Assembly: GCF_014204865.1 (NCBI RefSeq)
Contig: NZ_JACHMG010000001.1
Coordinates: forward strand, 4,614,501 to 4,678,500
Direction of reading: 5' to 3'
From: Amycolatopsis jiangsuensis
Lineage (GTDB): Bacteria > Actinomycetota > Actinomycetes > Mycobacteriales > Pseudonocardiaceae
DNA: 64,000 nucleotides
Below are positions 8,598 through 17,461 of this stretch, one piece after another. Made by a program: the position numbers and the translations under genes. Numbering within the stretch: position 1 is the stretch's first letter; each line of letters starts with the position of its first letter. Below the pieces are notes generated by a model. That model did no database searches. It was not told where the DNA came from and saw nothing but the letters and a program-made list of their open reading frames with translations.

Positions 8598-10079
8598 ATG
8601 ACGGTCCGGTGGAGACGGCTCTCGCGCGCGGGAAAACGGCTGGCAGCCGTGCTCCCGGTGGTCCTGCTGAGCACTGTTCAGCTCGTAGGCGGTGGCGGAG
8701 CGACCGCCTCGGCGGCGACGAATCTGCCGTGTGACATCTACGGCTCCGGCGGCACCCCGTGCGTGGCCGCACACAGCACGACGAGAGCCCTGTCGTCCGG
8801 CTATCACGGGCCGCTGTACCAGCTCACGCGTGCCTCGGACGGCACCACGCACGACGTCGGGCAGCTCTCCGACGGTTACGCCGACGCGGCCGACCACGAC
8901 GCGTTCTGCGCCGCGACCACCTGCCGGATCACGAAAATCTACGACCAGACCGCCAACCACAGCGATCTGACGCCGGCCCCCGGCGGCAGCGCCAACAACA
9001 CCCCCGACCGCGGCGCCGACGCTTCCGAACTCTCGGTCACCGCGGGCGGTCACAAGGTGTACGGCATCTGGATCTCCCCCGGCGTCGGCTACCGCTACGT
9101 GGGCGCGGCGAAGGGCGTCGCGGTGAACGGGCAGCCGGAAGGTGCCTACATGGTGGCCAGCGGCACCCACGTCGGCAGCGCCTGCTGCTTCGACTACGGC
9201 AACGCCGAAACCAACTCCGCGGACAACGGCAACGGGCACATGGACGCCGTCAGCATCGCGACGACCTGCTACTTCGAACCGTGCACCGGCACCGGTCCGT
9301 GGGTCGAGGCCGATCTGGAGAACGGGATGTTCCAGGGCGACAACGGTTCCAACACCGCGAACCTCGGCAACAAGAGCCCCTACGTCACCGCGGTGCTGCG
9401 CAACGACGGCCAGACGAAGTACTCGCTCAAGGGCGGTGACGCGCAGTCCGGTGACCTCACCACGTGGTGGGACGGCGCGCTGCCGAGCCGCGACGGTTAC
9501 CGGCCGATGAAGCAGGAGGGCGGCATCATCCTCGGCATCGGCGGCGACAACAGCAACTGGAACCGCGGCACCTTCTTCGAGGGTGCGATGGTCGCCGGTT
9601 TCCCCAGCGACGACACGGAGAATGCGGTGCAGGACAACGTCGTCTCGATCGGGTACGACGGCGAGACCGACGTGCCCAACGGTCCACAAGGGACCATCAC
9701 GGGACCGGGTGGGAAATGCGTCGACGTCGCCGGGGACGACACCGGCGCGAACCTGTCCGCGGTCCAGCTGTGGGGCTGCCAGACCTACGCCGAGGACCAG
9801 TACTGGACGCACCAGCCGAACGGTTCGCTGACCACGATCGGCCGCTGCCTCGACATCAGCGACAACGGCACCGAGGCCGGCAAGCAGGTCCTGCTGTGGG
9901 ACTGCACCGGCGGCGGCAACCAGGAGTGGCAGCAGCAGGCCGACGGCTCGCTGCTGAACCCGCGTTCCGGCCGGTGCCTGGATTCCCCGAACGGCGAAAC
10001 AGCCGACGGCACCGTGCTGCGGATCTGGGACTGTAACGGCGCGGCGGCCCAGAAATTCCAGTTGCACACCGGTTCCTGA
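8598..10079 (+). CDS. Secreted GH54 alpha-L-arabinofuranosidase with C-terminal ricin-type (CBM13) lectin
   Basis: The 493-residue enzyme is expected to release arabinofuranose side chains from arabinoxylan or arabinan. A Tat/Sec-like signal peptide (residues 1-40) precedes the GH54 domain, which opens with PCDIYGSGGTPCVAAHSTTR as in fungal AbfB. The nucleophile Glu204 sits in CFDYGNAET and the acid/base Asp317 in GGDNSNWNRGTFFEG. Residues about 360-493 form a ricin-B beta-trefoil with three repeats (VQLWGC, VLLWDC, LRIWDC). Fungal GH54 enzymes carry CBM42 instead, so the lectin is an actinobacterial swap. The ribosome-binding site GAAGGGA lies ten bases upstream. Confidence 0.9.
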   Translation: MTVRWRRLSRAGKRLAAVLPVVLLSTVQLVGGGGATASAATNLPCDIYGSGGTPCVAAHSTTRALSSGYHGPLYQLTRASDGTTHDVGQLSDGYADAADHDAFCAATTCRITKIYDQTANHSDLTPAPGGSANNTPDRGADASELSVTAGGHKVYGIWISPGVGYRYVGAAKGVAVNGQPEGAYMVASGTHVGSACCFDYGNAETNSADNGNGHMDAVSIATTCYFEPCTGTGPWVEADLENGMFQGDNGSNTANLGNKSPYVTAVLRNDGQTKYSLKGGDAQSGDLTTWWDGALPSRDGYRPMKQEGGIILGIGGDNSNWNRGTFFEGAMVAGFPSDDTENAVQDNVVSIGYDGETDVPNGPQGTITGPGGKCVDVAGDDTGANLSAVQLWGCQTYAEDQYWTHQPNGSLTTIGRCLDISDNGTEAGKQVLLWDCTGGGNQEWQQQADGSLLNPRSGRCLDSPNGETADGTVLRIWDCNGAAAQKFQLHTGS

Positions 10080-10162
10080 CCCCTGGTTCCGCCCGGCGAC
10101 GTTGCGGTGCGGCCCGTGGTGGCTCTAGCGTGAGGAGGTTGACCGGACGCTAGGGGGCTCTC

Positions 10163-11377
10163 ATGCGGTCGCATCGTCGTGCCATCACCGTCGCCGGGTC
10201 GGTTCTCGCCGCCGGCCTGCTGTTCGCCGGCTCGGTGCCGGCGGCCGCCGCAGTGCCGGCCGCCGCGGCGGCCGGGCCCACCACCCTGCCCTCCGGCGAA
10301 TACACCCTTAGCGCGGACTACCACCAGTTCGACGCGCTGAACTCGGCACTCGTCTCGACGCTCGGCACCGCGGCCGTGCACGCCGTGATGGACACCGCGA
10401 ACCACGCCCGGCGAGCGCTGCCCTCGTCGTTCTCCGTGGCCGGCCTGACCGGCGGTTTCCAGTTCGACGACGCGGACAACCGGGACTGCAAGAGCTATCC
10501 GCAGGGCATCACCACGAGCCGCGACGCCGTGGGCACGGCCAACAGCGGCAACTACGACGGCCACCAGCTGGTGCTCATCAGCTGGTACACCAAGGGTTCC
10601 TGCACCGGCAAACAGCAGCGCAGCCGGATCACCCTGGTCGACTGGGACGCCACCTACCCGAACAAGTACCGCAAGATCCTGCTCGTGGAGCCGACCGGCA
10701 GCACCTCCGAACCCGACTTCAAGGACATCCCGATCCACGCCGGGGGTGTCTCCTGGTACGGCGACTACCTCTACGTCGCCGACACCGGCCGCGGGATGCG
10801 GGTCTTCGACCTGCGCAAGATCCTCAAGACCGACACCGGCGGGGACGCGGGCCAGATCGGCCGGCAGTCGTCGACCACGTACTACGCGCACAACTACGCC
10901 TACGTGCTCCCGCAGGTCGGCTCGATCGCCTCGAAGACCACCTCGGGCACCGACCTGGTGTGGTCGTCGATTTCGCTGGACCGGGCGACCAAGTCGATCG
11001 TGATGAACGAGTACACCTGTCAGTCCGGCTGCGACAAATACCCCAACCGGGCGCCGCGTGCGGTCCGCTATCCGTTCGCACCGTCCGCCACCACCTTCGC
11101 CGCGAACACCACGGCCAGCCAGGCACTGCGGCTTCCCTGGTACAAGCTCAACGGCGTCGCCTCGCACAACGGCCGCTGGTGGTTCAACTCCTCCGGCCAG
11201 AAACAGCTCTACTACTGGGCACCGGCCACCGGGTCGAAGACCTATCCGTGGGTCGGCAGCGGGGAAAGCATCTCGTACTGGGAGGACGAGACCAAGGCCG
11301 ATCTGCTGTGGTCACTGCAGGAGGGCACCGGCAGCCGCAACGTGTTCACCGTCGGCCAGGCCGGCTACAGCGGCTGA
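10163..11377 (+). CDS. Secreted protein of unknown function, beta-propeller-like
   Basis: I do not recognise a named family. The 404-residue product has a clear signal peptide (about residues 1-34, ending in an Ala-rich stretch) and a mature part with repeated aromatic/Gly strands such as GVSWYGDYLYVADTGRGMRVFD that resemble propeller blades. Three Cys pairs (for example CTGK and CQSGC) fit an extracellular, disulfide-bonded protein. It follows the GH54 gene by 83 bases and ends nine bases from the convergent response regulator, so it may be part of the same secreted polysaccharide-processing set. Confidence 0.65.
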   Translation: MRSHRRAITVAGSVLAAGLLFAGSVPAAAAVPAAAAAGPTTLPSGEYTLSADYHQFDALNSALVSTLGTAAVHAVMDTANHARRALPSSFSVAGLTGGFQFDDADNRDCKSYPQGITTSRDAVGTANSGNYDGHQLVLISWYTKGSCTGKQQRSRITLVDWDATYPNKYRKILLVEPTGSTSEPDFKDIPIHAGGVSWYGDYLYVADTGRGMRVFDLRKILKTDTGGDAGQIGRQSSTTYYAHNYAYVLPQVGSIASKTTSGTDLVWSSISLDRATKSIVMNEYTCQSGCDKYPNRAPRAVRYPFAPSATTFAANTTASQALRLPWYKLNGVASHNGRWWFNSSGQKQLYYWAPATGSKTYPWVGSGESISYWEDETKADLLWSLQEGTGSRNVFTVGQAGYSG

Positions 11378-11386
11378 GGTTCGCGC

Positions 11387-12046
11387 TCAGGTCACCAGGC
11401 CGTGGCGGTAGGCGTAGACCACGGCCTGCACGCGGTCGCGCAGGCCGAGTTTGGTCAGGATCCGTGAGACGAACGTCTTCACCGTCTCCTGGCTGATCGA
11501 GAGCGTGCCGGCGATCTCGCTGTTGGACAGCCCGTCGGCGATCAGCCGCAGCACCTCCAGTTCCCGCGGCGTGATCGGGAGCTCGCCGGAGTTTTCCTCG
11601 GCCGGACGGATCCGCGCGGCGTACCGGCCCACGAGCTGCCGCGTGACCTCCGGGTCCAGCAGCGCCGCGCCGGTCGCCACGGTGCGGATTCCGTGCAGCA
11701 GCTGGGCAGGCGGCGCGTCCTTGAGCAGAAACGCGCTCGCGCCGGCGCGCAGTGCCTCGTAGACGTACTCGTCGAGGTTGAACGTGGTCAGCACGAGGAC
11801 TTTGACCGGTTCCGCCACGTCCGCTCCGGCCAGCAGCCGGGTGGCGCCGATGCCGTCGAGGACCGGCATGCGCACGTCCATCACCACGACGTCCGGCCGC
11901 AGCCGTCCGGCCAGGTCGACGGCAGCCTGGCCGTCCCCGCATTCGCCGACCACTTCGAGGTCGGGCTGCGCGTCGATGATCGTGACCAGTCCGGTGCGGA
12001 TCAGCATCTGGTCGTCGCAGACGAGCACCCGGATCGGCGCGTTCAC
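11387..12046 (-). CDS. NarL/LuxR-type response regulator
   Basis: The 219-residue protein pairs with the kinase encoded just upstream. Its receiver domain starts VLVCDDQMLIRTG and the phospho-acceptor is Asp57 in VVVMDVRMP. A LuxR-type helix-turn-helix follows (ITPRELEVLRLIADGLSNSEIA, then TVKTFVSRILTKLGLRDR). The gene overlaps the kinase gene by four bases (ATGA-type junction), so translation is coupled. It is the last gene of a CPBP protease-kinase-regulator operon; the targets are unknown, but the adjacent secreted glycosidase genes are plausible candidates. Confidence 0.92.
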   Translation of the reverse strand: MNAPIRVLVCDDQMLIRTGLVTIIDAQPDLEVVGECGDGQAAVDLAGRLRPDVVVMDVRMPVLDGIGATRLLAGADVAEPVKVLVLTTFNLDEYVYEALRAGASAFLLKDAPPAQLLHGIRTVATGAALLDPEVTRQLVGRYAARIRPAEENSGELPITPRELEVLRLIADGLSNSEIAGTLSISQETVKTFVSRILTKLGLRDRVQAVVYAYRHGLVT

Positions 12047-13200
12047 CCGCGGCTCCCGGTCGGAATCCGCGCCCGCACCACGAACCCGCCGCCACCGGCC
12101 CGGCCCGCGCTGAAATCGCCGCCCAGCACGGTGACCCGTTCCCGCAGTCCGGTGAGACCGCGTCCGCTACCGCCGGGGGACGCGGCATGCGTTCCGGAAC
12201 TGTCCGTGCTGATCTGCACGGTGATCTCCCTTTCGCAGTGCCGTACCGCGACCGCGGTACGGCTGCCGTGCGCGTACTTGAGGGCGTTCGTCAAAGCTTC
12301 CTGCACGACCCGATAGGCCACGAGATCGGCGCTGCCACTCGATTCCGCCGGCGTGCCCTCCTCAGTGAACTCCACCGGCTGACCGGCCTGACGGGTCTGC
12401 TCCACGAGCGTGCGGAGCTTACCGGGCGAGGAGGTGGGGACCTCGGTGCCGTGGTCGGGGTTGAGCAGCTCGAGCAGATGCCGCAGATCCGTGATGGCCC
12501 GCCGCCCGGTGTCGGTGACCGCGGCCAGCGTCTGGTCCAGCCGTTCCGGTGCGGCGGTCAGATACCGTGCCGCCTCGGTCTGCACGACCATCGCCGTCAC
12601 GTGGTGGGTCACCACGTCGTGCAGTTCGCGGGCGATCCGGCTGCGTTCGGCGGTGCGGGTGTCCTCGGCGACCCGGCGACGCCGTTCGGCCTCCAGCGCC
12701 CGGGTGGAGCGCAGCCACGAACCGAGTGCCCACGCGAAGATCGTCACCAGGTAGAACGTCACGAACTCGATCACCGGCTCGCCACCGGCTCCGAGCCGGT
12801 AGAGCACGATCGCGAACGGCACGTACACCACGGTCAGCAGGATCCCGGTGAGCCGGCGGCGCCACTCCAGATGCGCCCCCGCACTCAGCAGCATGATGGC
12901 CAGCGCGGTACCGGCCAGGGTGTGGTAACCGCGCAGCTGGTCGATCGCAAAACCGGCGCAGACCAGCGGGAGGGCGATCTGCGGCCACCGGCGGCGCACC
13001 GCGAGCGGCAGGCATTCGAGCACGACCACGATTCCGGCCAGTACGTCGTACGGACGCTGCGGAAGGCTGCCGACCTGTGTGCCGTGACTGTCGAAGAACG
13101 GCAGGAACGTCGCGATCAGCATGGCCAGCCCGAGCGGGAGGTCCCGGACCACGACGTCCAGCCCGCGCCACCTTCGCAGCACCTCCCGATGGTCGATCAT
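12043..13200 (-). CDS. DesK/NarX-type sensor histidine kinase
   Basis: This 385-residue membrane kinase phosphorylates the adjacent response regulator. About five N-terminal hydrophobic helices (residues about 22-165) form the sensor part. The HisKA_3 dimerisation helix contains RIARELHDVVTHHVTAMV with the phospho-acceptor His194. An ATPase domain with VVQEALTNALKYAHG (N-box) and GRGLTGLRERV (G-box) follows. It overlaps its neighbours at both ends by four bases. There is no large external sensor domain, which suggests sensing of the membrane or of a partner such as the co-transcribed CPBP protein. Confidence 0.9.
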   Translation of the reverse strand: MIDHREVLRRWRGLDVVVRDLPLGLAMLIATFLPFFDSHGTQVGSLPQRPYDVLAGIVVVLECLPLAVRRRWPQIALPLVCAGFAIDQLRGYHTLAGTALAIMLLSAGAHLEWRRRLTGILLTVVYVPFAIVLYRLGAGGEPVIEFVTFYLVTIFAWALGSWLRSTRALEAERRRRVAEDTRTAERSRIARELHDVVTHHVTAMVVQTEAARYLTAAPERLDQTLAAVTDTGRRAITDLRHLLELLNPDHGTEVPTSSPGKLRTLVEQTRQAGQPVEFTEEGTPAESSGSADLVAYRVVQEALTNALKYAHGSRTAVAVRHCEREITVQISTDSSGTHAASPGGSGRGLTGLRERVTVLGGDFSAGRAGGGGFVVRARIPTGSRG

Positions 13201-14081
13201 CGGGAAAGTCTAGTCAGGGCAGCGGTTTCGTCCGCGCCGCGTTGGTCGGGGACGGCCGGGCCCCGGCGTGGGAAGGGCTTCAGGTTGCCGCGCCGATGTG
13301 CCATCCGGAGAAAGGCGATCGTCGCCAGCACGCAGAAGACCACCGAGTACACACTGCCTTCCGGGCCGAAGGCGCCGCCGGTGAGCACGTCCGGGCCGGA
13401 CATCGTGGCGCTCAGCAAACCCTGCGAGGTGCCGTTGCCGGAGACAGCCGTGCCGAAGATCCCGCCGGCCGCGAAATTCCAGCCGAAGTGCAGGCCGATC
13501 GGCACCCACAGCGTGCGGGTGGCCACGTAGGCCGCGGTGAGCATGCCGCCCGCCTCGATCGCGATGGCGATCGCACCCCACAGGCTCGCGTCCGGGTTGA
13601 ACAGGTGCGCCATGCCGAACAGCAGACCGGTCGCCACCAGCGCGAACCAGGTACCGGCGCGTTCTTCGACGATCCGGAACAGCACCCCGCGGAACATCAG
13701 CTCTTCCGTCGCCGCGGCGGCCGCCATGACACCGAGCAACCCCACCGCGGAAGGAATCGTGCCGAATCCGTGCACCTGGTAACCGCCGAAAACGGCGATG
13801 GTGAGGATGACCAGTCCGAAGATCGCGAGACCACCCAGCGTCCCCCAGGCCAGGCCCGGTGCGGCTCCTCTGCCGGACAGCTCGTCGACCGGGCGCCGTT
13901 CCATCCGGGCCGCCACCAGCCGGTGGACGAAAATTGCGAGCGTCGCGGTCAACAACCCCACGACGAGCATCAGCGCCGGTCCGTCCTGCGTGGCGGCAGC
14001 TGCCTGGCTGCCCAGGAACGAAACCGCCGCGACGGCCGCGAACTGGAGGACCAGCCGCACGACCCACTTGCCCCACTTCAT
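13197..14081 (-). CDS. CPBP family intramembrane metalloprotease (CAAX-protease-like)
   Basis: The 294-residue protein has about eight membrane helices and all motifs of the CPBP/Abi family: EELMFRG (Glu126, Glu127, Arg131), FGMAHL (His159) and HFGWNF (His198). These residues form the zinc or water-activating site in type II CAAX proteases. It is the first gene of an operon with the kinase and regulator genes and overlaps the kinase by four bases. A role in processing a membrane peptide sensed by the kinase is possible, but this is inference from gene order only. Confidence 0.85.
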   Translation of the reverse strand: MKWGKWVVRLVLQFAAVAAVSFLGSQAAAATQDGPALMLVVGLLTATLAIFVHRLVAARMERRPVDELSGRGAAPGLAWGTLGGLAIFGLVILTIAVFGGYQVHGFGTIPSAVGLLGVMAAAAATEELMFRGVLFRIVEERAGTWFALVATGLLFGMAHLFNPDASLWGAIAIAIEAGGMLTAAYVATRTLWVPIGLHFGWNFAAGGIFGTAVSGNGTSQGLLSATMSGPDVLTGGAFGPEGSVYSVVFCVLATIAFLRMAHRRGNLKPFPRRGPAVPDQRGADETAALTRLSR

Positions 14082-14207
14082 CAGGCCTCCTTCGCCGGAT
14101 CCGCGGCCGTTCGCCGCTGCCGCACTGGAAATTACGGATCCGGCGGGCGGAAATCGTCACCAAGCAGCGGACACTTGCGCGTAGCTCGCACGGGGGACAA
14201 CAGCGGG

Positions 14208-15548
14208 TCAGGCCCGGCGATCGGCGGCCGGCGAAGCCCGGGGCAGGCGCCGGAACACGCGTCGGAACACGGCCGGGGCCAGCATCTTGTCCGGGGAGTC
14301 GATCAGGTTGATGACCCGCAGGAACGCGGTGGCGACCGTGGTATCGCCCGCCGCCACGCGGTAAACCCGGTGCAGGTAGTGGTTGAGCAACCGTGCCTGC
14401 GGCGGCAGTTTCGTGCCCGATTCCGGGAACCGCAGGTCGCCGCCGCTGGACACCGACCAGGCCGTTTCGACCAGCTTCGCGGCCTCGGCGAAGAATCGCC
14501 GGGCCAGCTCGTGCCGCCCGTCCTTCAGCAGGTCCCGCAGGATCTCGCCTTCTGCCATGGCGACCGTCATTCCCTGCCCGTAAACAGGATTGAAGCTGCA
14601 CACCGCGTCGCCGACCACCAGGTAACCGTCCGGGAACTCGGTGAGCTTCTCGTAGTACCGGCGGGAACTGGCCGGATAACGCATGGTCACCGGTTCACCG
14701 ACCCGGGTGGCGGTGCTCAGGAACTCGGTGAAAGCGCGGGTGGGCAAGGCTTTCGCGAACTCGAGCAGTCCTGCGTCGTCGGTCGGCGGCCGGAGCCCGT
14801 ACACCCCGCCGGTGGTGAGCACGTAACGGTTGTTCTCCTGCTTCAGCAGGAAACCGCTGCGCGGTGAGCCGGGGAACGCCGCGACGGTGACGCCCAGAAC
14901 TCCGTACGGGCGGCCGGGTTTCGGTTCGTAGGCGCGCGTGACGTACGTCGTGTCCACGGCCATCTTGGTTTCCTCGGGAGGCGCGTATCCCATCTCCGCC
15001 AGCCAGATCGGCGTGCGCGAGCCGCGGCCGCTCGCGTCCACCACGAGGTCGGCTTCCACCTCGACCGGCTCCGCACCGTCCACTCGGGAACGCATTACGA
15101 CCCCGGTCACCTTCCGCTGACCGGTGAGAAGACTGAGCACGTCGTGGTTGTCGAGGACCTTGACGCCGGGCAGCCGCTCGACTCGTGCCCGCACCGTGGA
15201 CTCCAGCAACGGCCGGCTCGACGCGATCCCGATCAGTCCGGACGAAACCGGCTTCAGCTGGTATCCGTCGACGTACCAGTGCAGATCGGACTGGAGGTCG
15301 CCGCGAAGCGCCCCGGCGGCCACCATCTCGTCGGCGAAGCCGGGGAACAGTTCTTCGAGCGACTGCAACCCGCGCGCGAGCAACCCGTGGAGGTGCTTGC
15401 CCTGCGGAACCCCACGCCGGTTCTCCACCCGAGCCGGCAACGCGTCGCGGTCCACGAGGACGACCTCGGCGAAAGTGTCCGACAACGCCCGCGCCGCCAC
15501 CAGCCCGGCAAGACTGGCCCCGATCACGACGGCCGTCCCGTCAGTCAT
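14208..15548 (-). CDS. FAD-dependent oxidoreductase/monooxygenase
   Basis: This 446-residue flavoprotein resembles aromatic hydroxylase and geranylgeranyl-reductase-like enzymes. The N-terminal Rossmann motif reads VVIGASLAGLVAARALS, and the second FAD motif is VVGDAVCSFNPVYGQGM. The start at 15548 is chosen because GGAGG lies just before ATGACTGACGG; a longer open frame to 15665 lacks such a site. It stands alone between a CPBP operon and a kinase gene on the same strand. The sequence does not show a phytoene desaturase pattern, so it does not supply the missing crtI step of the carotenoid genes. Confidence 0.8.
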   Translation of the reverse strand: MTDGTAVVIGASLAGLVAARALSDTFAEVVLVDRDALPARVENRRGVPQGKHLHGLLARGLQSLEELFPGFADEMVAAGALRGDLQSDLHWYVDGYQLKPVSSGLIGIASSRPLLESTVRARVERLPGVKVLDNHDVLSLLTGQRKVTGVVMRSRVDGAEPVEVEADLVVDASGRGSRTPIWLAEMGYAPPEETKMAVDTTYVTRAYEPKPGRPYGVLGVTVAAFPGSPRSGFLLKQENNRYVLTTGGVYGLRPPTDDAGLLEFAKALPTRAFTEFLSTATRVGEPVTMRYPASSRRYYEKLTEFPDGYLVVGDAVCSFNPVYGQGMTVAMAEGEILRDLLKDGRHELARRFFAEAAKLVETAWSVSSGGDLRFPESGTKLPPQARLLNHYLHRVYRVAAGDTTVATAFLRVINLIDSPDKMLAPAVFRRVFRRLPRASPAADRRA

Positions 15549-15933
15549 TCCGCCTCCACGCATGGTCACCGCCCGGCCGGCCTCGTAGCGTCCGACCTCG
15601 CCGAGCCGGCCCCGTGCCCCCATCATCTCCACGGCTCCCGCCGGAATCCCGCTTCCGCACCACACCCGTCGATGACCTGCCCCTTTGGCCTGAACGCCCG
15701 GAGCCGTACGGGCATCTGACGCTGTCGGGCTCCCGGACCACCGCGGGACGACGAACGCGCCTCAGCCGGACGGGTCGGTTGTGGCTCGGCTCGACCGCCG
15801 GGGCCGGCCGGACGCGGCCCAACCCGCGGAGCGCGGCTCACCCTGGCGAGACGCAGGTCAACCGGGCGAGGCGCAGGCCAACTGGCGCGGCCGACGGGAC
15901 GCGGCCCAACCGACCGGACTGGCCAGGCACGGC
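15549..15933. other. Gene-free stretch with degenerate GC-rich repeats
   Basis: These 385 bases hold no gene. From about 15780 to 15930 short related segments recur, such as GGACGCGGCCCAACC (about 15808 and 15898) and GGCGAGACGCAGGTCAACC followed by GGCGAGGCGCAGGCCAACT. They look like decayed tandem copies, similar in style to the other intergenic arrays in this window. Confidence 0.5.
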
Positions 15934-16485
15934 TCAACCGGCCGGGTCAGTGGTGTCGATGACGAGGTCCGCCCGGCTGCGAGTCGCGTCGTCGCCGAAG
16001 AAGCGGTCCTCTTCGTCCTGCCAGCGCAGCCATCGGTCACGGTGGTCCTCGCCGTCCCTGGCCAGCCCGCGCATCAACCGTTGCCGGCGGGGAGCGTCGA
16101 CCCACACCCGGTAGGCCAGCCGGTCACTGATCGCCCGACGGGTCGTCGTGACGCCGTCCAGGATCGTCAGCGGCGCCCACCGCACCACCTTGCATTCGGG
16201 TCGCAGCGATGAGCCGAACTCGTCGCGCTGCCAGTCCCGCACCCGGTAGCGGGCGTCCCGGCCACTCAGCAGCGGGCCGAGGACCTCCTGGTCGAACCGG
16301 GTCCACCATCCCGAGAAGTCGCCCCAGGACAGGAAGTCGTCCGCCTCGATCACCGGTGCACCGGCCACCGCGGCGAGTCTCCTGGCGAAGGTGCTCTTCC
16401 CCGAGCCCGACGGCCCGTCGACCCCGACCAGCCGGATCCCGCCCACCGCGGGCCGGCGGCGGACCTCCGCCAGCACCTCTTCCAT
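15934..16485 (-). CDS. P-loop nucleoside/uridine kinase-like protein
   Basis: The product is a small cytoplasmic P-loop kinase of about 183 residues. A Walker A motif GPSGSGKST lies near the N-terminus (VGVDGPSGSGKSTFARRLA), followed by a uridine-kinase-like EADDFLSWGDFSGWWTRFD acceptor region and an Arg-rich lid (RRQRLMRGLARDGEDHRDRW). The C-terminus ends in ADLVIDTTDP, which is typical for this group. The substrate is not certain. ATG at 16485 is taken as the start; GTG at 16494 is an alternative. It is isolated, just downstream of the tRNA cluster on the same strand. Confidence 0.75.
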   Translation of the reverse strand: MEEVLAEVRRRPAVGGIRLVGVDGPSGSGKSTFARRLAAVAGAPVIEADDFLSWGDFSGWWTRFDQEVLGPLLSGRDARYRVRDWQRDEFGSSLRPECKVVRWAPLTILDGVTTTRRAISDRLAYRVWVDAPRRQRLMRGLARDGEDHRDRWLRWQDEEDRFFGDDATRSRADLVIDTTDPAG

Positions 16486-16605
16486 GACCACCACGAGCCC
16501 AGTCTGCGACGAGCGACGGCGCCCGGACCAGCTCAGCCGGATCCATCAGCACCAGCAGACGCAAGAAAGCCGCCCTGACCTGGGTCAAGACGGCTTCTTC
16601 GTGGG

Positions 16606-16679
16606 TGGCCAGGGCCGGGGTCGAACCGGCGACCTTCCGCTTTTCAGGCGGACGCTCGTACCAACTGAGCTACCTGGCC
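16606..16679 (-). tRNA. tRNA-Phe (GAA)
   Basis: The acceptor stem GGCCAGG/CCTGGCC, a D-arm, anticodon stem TCCGC/GCGGA with loop CTGAAAA (anticodon GAA) and the T-loop GGTTCGACCC are all present on the minus strand. No CCA is encoded. It is the third tRNA in a Glu-Asp-Phe cluster. Confidence 0.95.
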
Positions 16680-16710
16680 GGGAACGCCGGCCTGCAGCCG
16701 AACGATCTTG

Positions 16711-16784
16711 CGACCCTGACGGGACTCGAACCCGCGACCTTCGCCGTGACAGGGCGACGCGCTAACCAACTGCGCCACAGGGCC
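16711..16784 (-). tRNA. tRNA-Asp (GTC)
   Basis: The minus strand shows acceptor stem GGCCCTG/CAGGGTC (one G-T pair), anticodon stem TCGCC/GGCGA with loop CTGTCAC (anticodon GTC) and T-loop GGTTCGAGTC. The discriminator base is G, the usual identity base for tRNA-Asp. No CCA is encoded. Confidence 0.95.
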
Positions 16785-16799
16785 AAACTTGGTACTGCG

Positions 16800-16872
16800 T
16801 ACTCCCAACGGGATTCGAACCCGCGTTGCCGCCTTGAAAGGGCGGAGTCCTAGGCCACTGAACGATGGGAGC
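16800..16872 (-). tRNA. tRNA-Glu (TTC)
   Basis: The minus strand shows acceptor stem GCTCCCA/TGGGAGT, anticodon stem CCGCC/GGCGG with loop CTTTCAA (anticodon TTC) and T-loop GGTTCGAATC. It is the first gene of the cluster Glu-Asp-Phe, an order common in actinobacteria. No CCA is encoded. Confidence 0.95.
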
Positions 16873-17020
16873 TCGGCCGGATTTCGGCTAACCGACCGAC
16901 CGCGCTCTCAGGGTTCCCCCGGGAGCGATTACCAGCATAGGGCACGTCCTCCACCTCGCGCACTGGGGGTTCGCTAACCGACCGACAGGCCTCGGACCTG
17001 CGACGACGCTCGTAGGCGAG

Positions 17021-17175
17021 ACCTTCGAGGCACCGCGCCGATGCGGCGCCAGGCGAGACCGTCGAGGCGTCACGCCCATGCAGCACCCGACGAACCGTCG
17101 AGGCGTCACGCCCACGCGACACCCGGCAAACCGCCGCACGTGGCGCCCACGCGACACCCTGCGTACCGCCACACC
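17021..17175. repeat. 36-bp degenerate tandem repeat upstream of the tRNA cluster
   Basis: Units begin ACCGTCGAGG-like at 17021, 17058, 17094, 17130 and 17165, giving spacings of 37, 36, 36 and 35. The two central units share ACCGTCGAGGCGTCACGCCC and then diverge slightly. The stretch fills most of the 340-base gap 16873-17212, which holds no gene. Confidence 0.7.
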
Positions 17176-17212
17176 GCAGCCAGCCGGAGTCAGCCGCTCG
17201 CCGCGCCATCGG

Positions 17213-17461
17213 TCAGCGCTGGACCGGCGACTGCCCGTCGTCGTCCGGCGCCAGGCCCAGCATGTCCAGCAGGTGCGCGCAGTCCTCGGCGTCCAGCGCC
17301 CCGTGCGCGACCGCCAGGCGGGCGCGGCGGACCTGGTCGTCGGAGACGCGGCCGTCCGATGACCCTCGTTGCGCCGGCACTCCGCCGGACAACGCCGTAC
17401 TTCCCCCGTCGGCACCTTCGTACCGCAGGAGGAACTGACGAACTTCGACCGATCCGCTCAT
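17213..17461 (-). CDS. Small conserved-looking acidic protein, unknown function
   Basis: This 82-residue protein starts MSGSVEVRQFLLRYEGADGG. It has GGAGGAG right before the ATG at 17461, so the longer open frame up to 17839 is not needed. The C-terminal half is helical and charged (SDDQVRRARLAVAHGALDAEDCAHLLDMLGL split over two helices) and ends in an acidic Asp-Asp-Asp tail. I do not recognise a family. It stands between the repeat-filled gap upstream of the tRNA cluster and a 449-base gap on the other side. Confidence 0.6.
   Translation of the reverse strand: MSGSVEVRQFLLRYEGADGGSTALSGGVPAQRGSSDGRVSDDQVRRARLAVAHGALDAEDCAHLLDMLGLAPDDDGQSPVQR

Noticed and set aside
14208..15548. This FAD oxidoreductase as the missing phytoene desaturase
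   Set aside because: It has a monooxygenase/reductase-type second FAD motif (GDAVCSFNPVYGQG) and not the carotenoid desaturase signature, and it lies 35 kb from the crt genes.
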